In this document: one piece after another, positions 20,045 to 44,191 of the stretch | How positions within the stretch are numbered: the first letter of the stretch is position 1 | Layout of the letters: each line of letters begins with the position of its first letter | Notes under the pieces: model-generated | Seen by the model: only the letters and a program-made list of their open reading frames with translations | Database searches by the model: none | What the model was told of the DNA's origin: nothing | Origin: Rhea pennata | Lineage: Eukaryota; Chordata; Aves; Rheiformes; Rheidae | Reading direction: 5' to 3' | Assembly: GCF_028389875.1 (NCBI RefSeq) | Contig: NW_026907680.1 | Location: 2,108,001-2,172,000 of the forward strand | DNA length: 64,000 bases | Program-made: the position numbers and the translations under genes

Positions 20045-20599
20045 TGTTAGAGAAATACTGTGAGAAAAAAAACTTGCAAATAGTTAACACGACTCAAGGA
20101 CAAGGGAGAGAGAAAAACAGTACTGCAAAGGATAACCAGCTCCGGCTAAATAACCTTGATGAAACCACAGCGCTGTGAAGATTGTGAGGGGAAGGTAAGA
20201 CAAAAACAGCAGAATAACCCAGAAGTGACCTTAGGTTCATTAAGGCTTATTAACATATTAAACTTCACACTCCTAGATGAATAATGAGATGGAAATGACA
20301 TGATAATGATGTTACCGCCTCTTCTTCGCTTCCTGTGCTAATTAACAAGAATGTGAAAGCGCAAGCGCAGAGCGATTACCTGAGGTAATGAAACTGTAAC
20401 CAATAGAAAGATTTGTATAAAATACTCCCTGGAAAGCGTGTGTAAATCAAGAATGAGAGGGGGAGGAGGTGTGTTAGCTTTGTGGATCTACCACCTAGCC
20501 CCCATCTCTACACAGAAATGAAATGAACAAATATCTCGACCCTGTGTGTCTATTGGTTGCTTGCACACCGGGTAACAGAACCCAGATTTTGGGACAACA
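20045..20599 (+). repeat. 3' LTR
   Basis: 555 bases, TGTTAGAG to ACAACA, the partner of 13924-14476. The TATA-like site of the 5' LTR reads tgtaaatc here. The sequence that follows (gtatcgcag) does not match the sequence before the 5' LTR (gtgttgg). Confidence 0.9.
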
Positions 20600-21970
20600 G
20601 TATCGCAGTTTTACCCCTCTGTTTAAAAAAATAAACCACATCAACTTCTAACCCCCTTTTTGATTTGCCTGAATTTGCAATGGATCCCCCCCTTAAAAAG
20701 TGGGGCCCGCTCTTTGAAACAAAGGCAAGTGTTTTCCCCCAAAAGCCAATTCCGCAGAAGGGGAACGGCGGCACGTGCAGGCGTGGTGAGACGCTCGCGC
20801 AGGCGTCGTTCCGCAGCGGGGACGTTCCACTGCTGCCCGAGCTTTGAGACCGTCACTGCAACGGGAACCGCAGCTTGGCCGGCGGCCCCAGAGCTTGACT
20901 CGTTCCCGAGAAGCCGGAGGCTCTGGCCAGGCGGCGGCCACTCGCCCCCAAGAAGTTCCTGGCGAGGCAGCAGGAACTTCGGGGTGTTCCCCGAAGTTCC
21001 TGGGATGAGCCCACGCAGGTGTATCCACTCTGGTTTCATGTGGGGATGCTGAAGCCACATGCCAGTCTGCAAGGCCCTAAAAGTAAGGAGCTGCTAGCAG
21101 AAAAGCTAACATGAGAAATAAAAGAATTTTTAAAAAATTAAAAAGCAAAGGCAGGGTAATGTTCTAGTCGTACTCGATCACCCACAACATCTTCTGTCTC
21201 GTAAGATGGTCACATTTGAATGGTATGCTTATTTTGTTTTGGTTTAAATCTATCTTATAAACACCTACTGAAACCAGCAAGTCAAAAAGTTTTCTCTTTC
21301 CCTTATATCTGCAGTGGAAACACCTGAAGCATCCAGAGAGGTCACAAAATCCAATTATTCCAATGAGCAGGGATAAAAGACAACGTCCTTTCAGATCGCA
21401 TGTAATTAAATTAACCAAAAATCGGTGTAAGCGCTAACTTGGCGCCTGTTATGCCCGTCTGGAATCTCTTGGATCTTGTGAATCCGGCAGTTGGCCGCGT
21501 TGCAGTAACTGTCTTTTCAAGGGACTGCTCGCCAGCGAGCGGCTGGGTACAACTGCGGGAGACACGTCCCAGCTGCGCTGCTGCATTCCACCCTCAAACG
21601 CGGCAAGCGCGGGTTCATTGCTGAGCCCTGCGGGCAGTTAAGCTCTTTAGAGTGCTTGAAGAGTAAATGCAACAGAAATAGCAAGGGGGGTTTAAATACG
21701 ATTTGTTAAGGTGAGGAGCCAAATAGAAAAGACCTGCCTGGAGTTCCTGTTTAGATACATTTCATCAGTAAAAAACAATACAACGTTTTACAGAGTATCC
21801 TCCCCAAAACTGTACAGAAATTACAAACATTTCCCCTCTGTCCATAAAGCAGACTTTAAATTATCCCATTTCATAGTCCATATTCAAGGCAACAAGTGAA
21901 ACAATGCTGCTCAGTTCGTCTTGTAGGAGAAGCAGGATCGTTCTTCTGAGCTGCAGTCCTGCTGGAGATG
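20600..21970. other. Single-copy spacer and TMEM209 3' UTR
   Basis: Contains a CpG-rich patch at about 20760-20960 and otherwise AT-rich sequence. The part next to 21971 must include the TMEM209 3' UTR on the minus strand. I saw no canonical AATAAA for that strand between 21.0 and 21.97 kb. No gene called. Confidence 0.5.
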
Positions 21971-34330
<12,360 letters not shown>

Positions 34331-34501
34331 CATCTTGCACAACCTGGCAGTTTTCCTACTGAAAACACCCACCTATCTCCTTCTGTCAGCTCAGGACAGC
34401 TCTGTACCCTCCCCACACCCTCCCCCCTTTACACCACAAAATGACCTATGTAACAGAAATAACGCTTCCTACATATTCTACTCCTCTCATCACTCTAGCA
34501 C

Positions 34502-34540
34502 ACACCATGCCACACACACACACACACGCGCAGGCGCGCT
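34502..34540. repeat. CA microsatellite
   Basis: A (CA)n run of about 10 units at the edge of the CpG island, in the proximal promoter unit. Confidence 0.85.
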
Positions 34541-35465
34541 TGTCACCCGCCGGCAGCCCGCCGCACTCCCAGGCCTCGCTGCCAGGCCCTGAGTCGGCAG
34601 CGACACCGCCGCTCCGCTCCGCTCCGCCCCCGAGGGCGCCGCGGCCCAGGCCCAGGCCCAGGCCCCGCCCGCCGCCCCCACCGCAGCCGCCTCCAACGAT
34701 TGGTCGCGCAGAGGTGACGTCACCGGAGCAGTTCTGCGGGGGGGGGGGCGGGGCGGGGGGGAACGCCGTTGCCGGGGAGATGCCGTTAACGGCGGGGGGG
34801 GGAGGGGGGCGGGGGAGACGACTCCGCTTTTGAAAAACAACGTTCGCCCGTGCACAGCCCGGCAGCTTTCCTACTGAAAACCCCCGCCCGTGTCCGTCTC
34901 CAGACCCTCCGCACACCCCCCCGCCTTTATGCCACAAAATGCCGCACACAACAGCAGTAACACTGGCCACTTTCCCTGCTCCTCCCATCAGCGCAGGAAA
35001 CTGCCACGCCTCCCCCGGCCACAGGCTTCAAAACCTCTCAGCTACTTCGTCGCTGAACACAAACATACAAGAGTTACCTCAGAGAACACGCGGTTTAACT
35101 GAAATGACAGGATTTCACACGCACAGCCCTCTCCCACCTCCACCACCCTAGACCCTTCCCCACACCCCCCCCACTCTGGCACACACCACGACACGCACGG
35201 ACCTCGCTGACAGGCGCTGAGCGCGCACGCCCCGGCTCCCCCGCAGCCAAACCCCGCCGACCACAAGCAGACTCGGCCCCGCAACGAGCAGGCGCCCCGG
35301 GAGGGCGGCGACACCGCCGCTCCGCTCCACCCCCGAGGGCGCCCAGGCCCCGGCCCAGGCCCAGGCTCCGCCCGCCGCCCTCACTGCAGCCGCCCTCACC
35401 GCAGCCGCCTCCAACGATTGGTCGCGCGGACCCGTGACGTCACCGTAGGCAGTTCTGCGGGGGCG

Positions 35466-35556
35466 GGGACGCCGTTGTCGGGGGGACGCCGTTGCCAGGG
35501 GGACGCCGTTGCCAGGGGGATGCCGTTGCCAGGGGGACGCCGTTGCCAGGGGGACG
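35466..35556. repeat. 18-base GC-rich minisatellite
   Basis: Five head-to-tail copies of a unit close to gacgccgttgccaggggg, with one tgtcgg and one gatgcc variant. It lies about 25 bases upstream of the distal CRE, seen from TMEM209. A single related gaacgccgttgccgg occurs at the same place in the proximal promoter unit (34761), so the array grew after the promoter duplicated. Confidence 0.85.
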
Positions 35557-36059
35557 CTCGCGCAGCCGCCCCGGACGCCCCGGCCGATGGCGCCTGCCCG
35601 ACCCGGCCGCAAGCGGCCCCAGGCGCCAGGGCGGCCCCAGCGCGGCGGCCGCGACGCCCCCCCGCACCCTGCTGCCCGCCTTGGCCGCCACCGGCCGTGC
35701 CCACACCCGGCCGTACTCTTCCCCTGCTCGGCTCCCACTACGGCCGCGTGCGGGCACACCCCCCGGCTGCCCCACGCCAGAGCCTGGCCAAACGTGTTGC
35801 TCCTGCCTGCAAACCTCACCACGAGGAGCAGGGAGGAATAAAAGCATCGCTGGCCGCTGAAAGGGAGCACAACGAGTTACAGCAGACCGCTCTGTGAGCG
35901 CGGGCCAGCGGACAACCTCAGCTGCTCCAAAACCCTTCCTGCCTTTGCCTCAGATCCCAAGCACCAACCTGAAAGTAAGAAAGCCTAAAAAAGGAGATTA
36001 ACTACAAGCCTAGACCACACAGTTATCGATAAACACAGTGTCTAACGCTTGGCCACTCT
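35557..36059. other. CpG-island shoulder before block X
   Basis: Still GC-rich to about 35.8 kb, with frames open by composition only. No gene is supported. Single-copy sequence ends at about 36060, where the inverted block X begins in CR1 sequence. Confidence 0.5.
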
Positions 36060-36160
36060 GTGCAGTGTGCTGTAGGTGACCCTGCTTGAGCAGGGGGGTT
36101 GGACGAGATGATCTCCAGAGGCCCCTTCCAACCTCCACCCTTCGATGATTCTGTGATGGG
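36060..36160 (+). mobile_element. CR1 LINE 3' end fragment
   Basis: The plus strand reads the CR1 end (ggtgaccctgcttgagcag, tagatgatctcc-like) to a ttctgtgat end. It is the inverted counterpart of 10302-10440 and marks the inner edge of the right X arm. Confidence 0.75.
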
Positions 36161-37239
36161 CGCTTTCTCTCGCAGCTCCTGCTGTGGGGGGAATGGAAAA
36201 TGCGTGGAGGACAAAGAGGCTAGAAGCTGGTCTGAGGTGCGGATCCTTACTGAGGCTTGTCACTCTGCAGAGAGAAGGGGACTCAATCCTCATGTAGTGC
36301 TGATGAAAGTCTCCCTGAGCAGGCTCTCAAGCAAAGCTCCTGCATTTGCAGATGCGCACGCACCAGATGGAACGATGAAGCCTGGTCCTCCAGAATCGCC
36401 ATTGCTAGTGAGGGGCCGCAGGCTTTGCCCTGACTTGGGCTTGCTGGAGTGTCAAGGTGGAGCAGAGTGGCACTTGGAGGAGGCTCTCCTTCAGCAGCTT
36501 AAAGGCCTGCCAGCTTTCTTGAGCTCCTTTGCCCTTCTGAGCTGCCTACCCTGGCGTCCCCCTAGCAGGTCTCTGCAGAAGGGGAAGCCTGCTCGCCTCA
36601 AGGCCAGCCTCTGGGCTCTGCTGCTCTCCTTCCTACCTGCCTTCAGGCTCTGCAACTCCACTAGTTCCCGGGTGCTACAGCCCAGGTGGCCATGGACGCT
36701 GCTGGCAGAAGCGGCACCCAGAAGGGGTGGCCGCTTCCCCTTCTGGCCCTGGGCACCCGCCTTCTTCCCCTCACGCCCACAAAAGCCCAGCACTCAAGGG
36801 CACCCAAGACACACACAAGAGCTGGCAGTTCCCTCCCACCACGCAGCCAGCACTGGGCCCCAGCAAGGGGGGCCCAGGCTCAAGCACTTCCTCCCCTCAG
36901 AGGCGTACAGCAGCTTTTTCCTCCTCTCCCCACAGGCCCCCTGGACCCAGGACATGCGTTGGCCATGGCACGGCCCTCTCCACGCCTCTCTCCAGCACCA
37001 ACAAGACGCAGCACACCCCTAGGCCACAGCCACCACAGCTGCAGCCAAAGAGCCACAGCATGACCGCGGCAGAGAGCTGCCCTGGCAGCAGCCCCCAAGC
37101 CCTGACTCCTCAGCTCTGCTCTTCAGGCCTCTCCAAAGTTCCCATGCTGCAAACGCACGAGCTCACTGCACACCCAGCCAAGAGCCACCCGACTTGGGGC
37201 AGTTGGTTTAATTCAGCTTCAGAGAACTTCCTGGGTGCT

Positions 37240-37315
37240 CGCGTGGCTCACAAGTAGTGCTGGTGCTGCTGCTGTGTCTCTGCACACAGCTCTTCTAACC
37301 CCTGGGAAGAAGGTA
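37240..37315 (-). pseudogene. Collapsed Ser/Gly-rich last exon
   Basis: The minus strand keeps both ends of the exon at 8399-9253 (the gaagagctgtgtgcagag start and the gagccacgcgagcacc end), but nearly all repeat units between are gone. The remaining frame hits a stop before the C-terminus. Deletion by slippage or unequal pairing within the repeat is the likely cause. Confidence 0.6.
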
Positions 37316-37967
37316 GAAATGAACAGGCTGTGTTCTGCCCCACTAGAAAGGCTGAGAAAGTCTGCAGAGTAGTGCAGGCTAGTGTTCGCTGATGGTTTTG
37401 CTATATTGACTGTCATGGGACTTGAGACCTTGTTTGGACACTGCTAATCTGTTGTGAACCAAGACTGGGGGGTACCTGTGTCCAGTATTCAGCAGTCAAG
37501 GAGAGCTTTGCAAAGGGGCACACCAACACTGGAAGCATCCCTTTGCGCTCAGCTACTCAGATTTTGCAGGTGCCACTGTTGAAGGCCATTCTCAGCACTC
37601 AACAGCTGCCCCCTTGGCTGGAAGGCAAGGCTGAGCCCAGGCCAGCCCTGTGGCTTGCTCATGGGGCAATGGGGTTGCACCTTGTCTCTCTCGCTCGGCC
37701 TCAGAGCCCTCCTGCTTCTCTCCTCCCCTACTCCCTCAACCCTGCTCCCATTTGCAGAAACAGCCCTTCAGCTCCACAGCAGTGCTGGGCTTTTGCTGGG
37801 GGCTGCGGAGAGGGACTTAGTGACACGCTTTAAGCCACATCAAGCCCATGTCAGGAAAAGTCACAGCACGCTCTAGGCAGCACAGTGGCTCCGGGATTAC
37901 AAGTGGCACGCCTTGCTGCCTCACTGCCCCTCAGTTCTGCCAGGCTTCTCCTGGAGCTGCCACATAC

Positions 37968-38222
37968 CTGCCCTGTCTTGCAAGGCCCCTCTTGACTGTC
38001 CAGTCCTTCCTCCTCTTCCTCTAGGCAGGAGAAGCAGACCTTCAGGGTCACTTGCTTGTCTTCTCCCAGCTGGTATTGGACGATCTTTTGAATACTGGGC
38101 TTTTCTTCAGCCAGATTCTCAGCACCCTCCTGCACCTGCAAGACAACTCCACACTGTGCAATGTGCCCCACTTCCAAGTCCACTCCGCTGCTCTCCACAT
38201 GTTCCTCATCAGCATCTGGAGA
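37968..38222 (-). CDS. Penultimate exon of block X gene, right copy
   Basis: The 255-base, phase 0 twin of 7438-7692 with the same ggtcctgcag acceptor and gtatgt donor. It is open from SPDADEEHVESSG through LEEEEEGLD to CKTGQ. Differences are mostly single residues (Gly/Asp, Lys/Glu near the start). Its downstream last exon has collapsed, so this copy may be without a proper 3' end. Confidence 0.5.
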
Positions 38223-38559
38223 CTGCAGGACCTCGGCAATCACCAGGCCCCTGGCTCTGGCTTGGCCTGGGCCCCCCGCCGGACAACGGCTGCTGCAGGC
38301 AGGGACTCTGCAGCCCCAGCTGCAGAAGAGCAAGGGGCTCCACAACATTCCCCAGCTACATCACAGCCTGAGCAGGGTTCCCTGCCTTTCCCATGGGATC
38401 AGTCTCCGATGTCTCCTGCTGCCAAATAAATTGTGGAGGGCATTGTCACTTCCAGGAGCAGCAAGTGCGGGCTTCAACATGGTGGTTTTCTTGAAGGGAA
38501 GGTTACTTACACTCTCCTTTGAACCTTGTTTTGAACCTTCCTGTCAGCATCCTTTTGCC

Positions 38560-38767
38560 CCAAAGGAAAGCTGAACAAGGCTGAATATCCCTTTCTTGTT
38601 TGCACCAAGCATCTCAATAATCACGCAGCTAAGCAGAAACTGCCCATCTTCTATCACAGAAAGAACCAGAAATTCCACTGCCACCAGAAAGAGGACCCCA
38701 GTGGCTCTACAGGCGTGTTCATGGAGAGTGCAGCACTGAGAGATGCATTGTAAAACTAGAGCACCGC
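38560..38767 (-). CDS. Cassette exon h, right X copy
   Basis: An open frame on the minus strand after a ttcaaag acceptor. It reads GALVLQCISQCCTLHEHACR, then a hydrophobic run (VLFLVAVEFLVLSVIE), and QFLLSCVIIEMLGANKKG. It ends near the degenerate QLSFGAKGC. Open like units B and D on the left. Confidence 0.4.
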
Positions 38768-38909
38768 CTTTGAACTCAAAGCCCTGGACAAAGTCAGCCA
38801 GGGCTCAAAGAAGGGCACTGGAAGGGCTCTTGTACAACCAGCAACCACAGGACAATGCATTTGCAGAATGCAGGCTAGCACAAGAAGGACCCCAGTCAGG
38901 AACACTTAC

Positions 38910-39033
38910 CACTCCTGTGTTCTGATGGCCTACATTCACAGGCTGTGTAGCACGTACCCTAGCTTCTGGACGTGGTTTCTTTCCACCTGCTGCTGCATTC
39001 TGTGCAGAGCACTGTGAGGAGACTGGGAATGGA
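38910..39033 (-). CDS. Cassette exon g, right X copy
   Basis: 124 bases, one base + 41 codons, tatttgcag acceptor, gtaagt donor. It reads PFPVSSQCSAQNAAAGGKK and ends HQNTGV. Same phase and length as unit B. Confidence 0.45.
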
Positions 39034-40239
39034 CTGCAAATATACACACGGGGAGGTGGTATGAGCACAGGGGGAGTAGGATCTCCACTCCCCCCTCACA
39101 AGCTGGGCACCTGCTTCTGCAGCAGAAGGCAGTGCTGCAGCAGAAGCACAGGGGTTCCACTGACTGCAGGTACATCAACAGCTGTGAAGACTACCCCCAA
39201 ATAAAACACTCAGGGCTGCACATCATGCCTGAAAGAGAGCTCTAAGCTCGCCCACAGCATGACTTTCTCTCCATGCAGTGAGGATAGAAGCAGGGTCAGC
39301 TACAGGACAGGCTCCAACTCATACCACTACCCCTGTCCTGCCACATGCATTAGCCACTGCTCCATGGCCCCAAAGACTCTGTGTTCAGGGATGGGCAATG
39401 GATGGTTGCTGGGCTCCCAGTGTCAAAGAAGGAGAAAGGCATCAAGGCAGTCAAGCACAAAGCTCTGAGCAGGTGGGAGCCAGCACAGAGCTCTGAAGAA
39501 CCCTTCCCCACAGACAGAGCCCATATGAAGGCGGAGCATGCGTGCAGGTCACTGGGACTCAGCCGCTGGGAAGCCTTGCTCCCAAAGCACTTTCAGAGCA
39601 GCCTGCCCCAGCCCTGGCAATGCAGCCCTAACCAACCTGTGCTGGGTGGCTGCTCCCTTCATCAGGCAGGGGGGAAAGAAGCAAGGCAAAGTATTCACGT
39701 TGGAAAAATACTTGGAAGAGGAGTAGAGGACAAAAAAGGAGCCGCTCTAGTGGCTGTGAACATTGATTCCCTCATCACCTTCATCTGCAAAGGTGAGAAA
39801 GAGAGGTGAGATGCTGCCAAGGAAAGGATCTTGCTGCTCACAAGGGCAGCCCATGTTTCCATGCTTCAGAGAAGAAGCTGCCTCTCAGAATTGCAGAAAC
39901 AAGCCTTGCTCTTGCTCTGCAGCCCCTCCATTCTACACAACAACAGCTGTGGGGGAATAGGGGAGAATGGCTAAAAGCTCTGGCAGGCTTTTGTCGAGGG
40001 CAAGAGCCGAGAGTCTGAGTTAAGAGAGCAGTTCCTGCCTATAGAGAATTCAAGGGAGGGAAGCCCAGGGGAAGGCAGCTCACTAAACTCTAGGGAAATG
40101 TGTCGGTCAGCCTGCTAGGGAGGATGAGAGAGAGCAGTGGGGGCTGCAATACATCTGTTTTACCAGGAGGAAACGTTTTTCTCAGTCCCTGCGCTCATCC
40201 TTTCCCTAAACCTTCCTGTCAGCACCCTTTTGCTCTGAA

Positions 40240-40450
40240 AGGCAGTTGAGCAAGGCTGAACATCCCTTTCTTGTTCAGACCAAGCATCTGAATAATCACA
40301 CAGCTGAGCAAAAACTCTCCATCTCGTATTACAGAAAGGCTCAGTGCTTCCATGGCCACCAGAAAGAGCAGTGTGTTCATGGAGAGTGCAGGAGTTACAG
40401 ATATATTGTAAAACTAGTGCAGAAGTGGCATTTCTGAAAGCAAAGCCCCA
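40240..40450 (-). pseudogene. Cassette exon h, right X copy 2 (frameshift)
   Basis: Starts after a ctttcag acceptor and reads RNATSALVLQYICNSCTLHEH. Missing bases then shift the frame through the hydrophobic region. Confidence 0.4.
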
Positions 40451-40573
40451 GGGAAAGTCCGACAAGGCTAAGCAGAACCCATGGGAAGGGCCCTTCTACA
40501 GCCAGTGCCCAGAGCACAATGCTTTGGCAGAAAGCAAGCTGGCAAAAGAAGGACCTCCATCAGGAGCACCTAC

Positions 40574-40694
40574 CTCTGTTGACTTCTGATGGCCATGTAC
40601 AGGCCACGCAGCTGCTGCTCGAGCTTCTGGCATTTGCGTCCTCCTGCCCAGTAATTCCTTCTTCGCAGAATGTGAGTGAATTCCTGGAAGCATG
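40574..40694 (-). CDS. Cassette exon g, right X copy of unit A
   Basis: 121 bases, same acceptor, donor (gtaggt), length and phase as 1866-1986. It reads MLPGIHSHSAKKELLGRR and ends HGHQKSTE. Open. Confidence 0.45.
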
Positions 40695-42049
40695 CTGCAA
40701 ATACACACCGCGGGGATGTGTGCCACAGGACACTCAGGACTGCACAACATGCCCAAAAGAAAACTCGAGGAGCCCACAGTTGAGACTTTTTCTCCAGGCA
40801 CCAAGGAGAGCAGCAGCGTCAGCTCCAAGGACAGGCTCCAGGACACACCATTACCCACTGTCCTGAGCACTCCAGTAGCCACTGCTGTGTAGCCCCCAAG
40901 GACAAGCTTTCTTGGAAGCTTCAGAAATGGAACTGGGAATAACTGCTCTGTCCCTTGCAGTGCTTCCGTCTTCAGGCACTTATGTCCCTCCTTCCCATCC
41001 TCTTCAAAGAGCCCAAACAACCTGTCCTTGCCTCTAAGGGCTGCCTGAGCCAAGGGCACATCCTCTCGAGCCTGCTGCTCGCCACCCCTGACTGCTGCCT
41101 GGAAATGACCTTCCTTCCTCCTTGCTGCTGGCAGTCAAAGGAAGGGCATTGCCCAAGGGGAAACACCACAGCTTTGGGGAGATATTCACCCAAGGCACTC
41201 CTCCCCTCCAGCAGCATTCCTTGCAGCCCTCTCTTCCACCTCACTCCTCTCTACTAGGCTGCTCACCACAGCTCTACATGCCTGGAGACATTGTTGGCAA
41301 AGGATTCTGTGGCAGCAGGCAGAGGCTCTCTCTCACCTGAAACAGGGCCCTCCTGCCTCTTCCAGGCCCTGCATGTATGTGCACACACATAGACTCCCCT
41401 TTGCATTCACATCCACCAACTCTGCACAAGTGTGTGTCATGCTTCAGTGACACACAGAGATGCCAGCCAGTGGGGTGTAGTCACACTCTGTTGGTGCCAG
41501 CCACCAGAGGGGACTTCAAAGGAAGAAAAGGGCTCCTAGCTCCCAAAATTCATCCACAACTCTGCAAACAGCCTCTGCTCCTTGGCCTTGCTGCCAGCAG
41601 GGCTCCGATTTCACTTTGACATACAAAGCTCGATCCTGTCCTGGCCACAAAAGACATCCTCCGCCTTTCCTCCTGCCTAACTGCATACTCACAGGTCTGA
41701 GCAAACAACGCACACCCTGCGGCAAAGCTCACACCAACACCTCCCTCTTCACAAGGCTTGACAAGAGCATGCAGACTTTTCCTCAGCCTCCAAAATTGCC
41801 CTGAGACACCCAGCACTGCTCTCCGCAAATGAGCAGCATCCACATTTATTTCACCTACGCGCTAGGAGAAAAGGCCCTCCTCTTCCAAAAGGACCACTTA
41901 CATTGACTTTCCCAAAGGTCTGGAAGCTGAAAGCAGAAGCAGCAGCGGAAAGAAGCCAAGAGCAGGCTCTGACAGGCACTTGCTCCGGGCTGCCCAGCCA
42001 GCAAGAGAGGCCTAGTCCTCATGGCAGAGTTTAAAAGGCATTCAGGCGG

Positions 42050-43050
42050 CACGGCTCCCTTCTGCCGGGGAGGGCGGCAGGGCTGTGTGAGCAGGGTGTG
42101 CGTGCAGCCAGGTGTGCCCAGGCCTGTGCCTGAGAGCAGTGTCCTGGGAGGTCAGGGTGCCCAGGGCCATGCCTCTGCCACCTGCGATGGTCAGCACTCA
42201 GCCCGCCTGGGCAACTGCCTGCAGGGCTGCGGGGAGAAGCCGTGGGGGGAAGGAGCAGCCCACAAAAGGGCAGGATCACAGTGCCCCAGAGTGGGGGCTG
42301 TGTGGGGCAAGGCTGCTCAGAGCTGCTGCTCAGCCCCAGGAGCTTGCCCGGAGGAAAGTCAAGGCAGGGACGACTCCACAGGGAAAGAGGTTTCCCCAGT
42401 GTTGGCTTTCTGTTCCACGCTGTTTTTTGGGGGGAAGGGAAAAGGAGGTGCCAAGGCTGGAGAAGAGCTGGAGACTGGGGAGGCTGCTGAGGGGTCAGCA
42501 GGTCTGCGAGGAAGCTCAGAAAGTGCTTTTGCCCCTGCTCTGCCCACGCACAGCAGCAGCAGCAGCAGCTCTGCTGGCCCCAGGAGCCTTTGTGGAGCTG
42601 CTCCTTGGCACCTGCCAAGAGGTGCGTGCCCCGAAGCAGTGCCCTGCTGCTGGGAGGGATCTCTGGGGCACAGACAAGTGCCCCAGAAGTGGGCTGGGGT
42701 CTGTTGGCTAAGGCAGGCAATGGACGCAGGAGAGGGCATTTGGTGCTGACAGGAAAAGCTGCAGGCGGTGGAGCCATGGTGCGAGAAGGGGAGGAAGGTA
42801 GAGCAGAAGTGCGGTGGGAGGGAGAGTTAGGGAATTTAGCTCTCTTCCCCTCCAGTGCAGACGTTTTCTTCCCAGAAAACCCCACATGGCCTCTGCCAGC
42901 CCGCAGAGCCTCTGCCCCACAGGCCCCAGGGCAGGCACTACCTTCTCTGCAGATAGACCTCTGGCTGAGGAGAGGGTCTGACTCCAACGAGATGTTACTC
43001 CAGCCTAGGCCTCTCTTGCAAAGGCTGGAGCAGCAGCAAGTACACGGAGG
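42050..43050. other. Block Z, no gene assigned
   Basis: GC-rich, repeated inverted at 62.8-63.78 kb. Long frames are open on both strands in both copies (for example 42031-43074 minus). One has a run of Leu (LLLLLCVGRAGAKALSEL) made by a CAG/CTG repeat at about 42541-42566. I see no paired splice sites with matching phase, so I do not call a gene. Confidence 0.45.
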
Positions 43051-44191
43051 TTCTGCTTGCAGACTGCAGCTCACTAAGTGCTTGAGGCCAGTGTTGCGAG
43101 AGCTGCTGGTGCTTCAGCACAGTCTTTCTAGCACAGGCTGGAACAGCAGCAAGTAAATGCAGAACCGCAAAGAATGCAGTGATTGCCCCAACAGGGTCTT
43201 CTTCCAGCAGCCTGGGGCCTGGGAGCTTCCTCAGCCAGACGCAGGAGCCACAAAGCCTTTGCCTGCTTGGTCCTTCCAGAAGCACACCCCCACCGTGGGC
43301 TGAAAGCACACCGTCAACCTGTGGCAGGGTCACATGCGCCTCCTTGCTTGGCTTCTCTCTTCCTCTTCAAAGCACTTCTGCTGGGCTTCTTTTCACCTCT
43401 GCAGGGCAAGGAGATGTGGCTTTCAGCGACCTCTCTCTTGCCTCTCCTTCCTGACCAAGAGCTGTTAGCTCACAGCCTGCCCCGGTGCATGCAAAGTTCA
43501 GATGTGGTCATTTTCTCCCCAACAGGCCTTACTCCTCCTGCAGCAAATACCCTCTGGCACTTTATTGCCCAGCCATTCCCTGTGCTTTGGTCCTTCTGTA
43601 GCTCTTATTTGGGGAGCCTATAACATGGAGAGGAATGAGAGGTTCTGGTTTTGGTTTGTTTGAAAAGATTGATCCCTACCAGAAGCAAGCAAGGCAGAAA
43701 GACATCTTGGGCTGGCGTTTTCCTCCAGACCACGATTGTCGCAGCAGAGAGTCAGCTGCCTGTATGGAAGCATGATTTGGATCGGAAAAGGGCGCAGGAT
43801 CTCCTCATCACAAAGGCCTTAAGCCATACTGGGGAGCCAAAGCCCTCAGGGAAAGCCCACAATTTTCTCAGCCCGGTCTTCAAGTATGGCCTCAGAAGGC
43901 AAGTGGGCCTCTTGGCATGCTGGGCTGCCACCTTCAGCAGGAGCGCTCCTGAAGGGGTTGAATTCTTGCTTTTCTCTTTACTCATACAGTTTCAAGAAGA
44001 AAACAAGAACTCCCCGGCCTTGTCCCCTGCCACACTGAGATAACTGTGGCTCCTACGGGCTCCATTTGCACAACCACCCTGGAAGAGTCTGCATAGGTAT
44101 TGTCAGAGAAGGAAAGCTCCTCAGATCCACTGGAGATGTGGGCCTTCCACTTGTGTATGCAGTGTGCTTCCCAGGCTCCGACAAAGGAAAG

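Larger units (their letters stand above)
13924..20599 (+). mobile_element. Class I (gammaretrovirus-like) endogenous retrovirus
   Basis: A 6.7 kb provirus with LTRs at both ends, a leader, gag, a frame-broken pro-pol, a purine-rich tract just before the 3' LTR (about 20033-20043, gaaggggggaa), and no recognisable env. Class I assignment rests on the single CCHC zinc knuckle in Gag, gag and pro in the same frame split by one stop codon, and a GPY/F-type integrase C-terminus. The bases flanking the two LTRs do not match. Many frameshifts and stops make it non-functional. Confidence 0.9.
36060..42050 (-). repeat. Block X, right copy (inverted, shortened)
   Basis: Inverted copy of 970-10440. It has only about two cassettes where the left has four. 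The Ser/Gly-rich exon has collapsed to about 75 bases at 37240-37315, where a TAG also ends the frame. Other parts match closely. The non-exonic parts at 36.16-37.24 and 41.1-42.05 kb hold no gene I can support. Confidence 0.8.

Noticed and set aside
20600..20650. Target-site duplication for the ERV
   Set aside because: Left flank gtgttgg and right flank gtatcgc share no convincing 4-6 base repeat.
34441..35897. Long Arg/Pro/Ala-rich frames across the CpG island
   Set aside because: GC-rich promoter DNA gives open frames on both strands; no conservation between the duplicated units' frames.
42031..43074. 347-codon minus-strand frame in block Z
   Set aside because: Both strands are open in both copies of Z, with no matching acceptor/donor phases; compositional.
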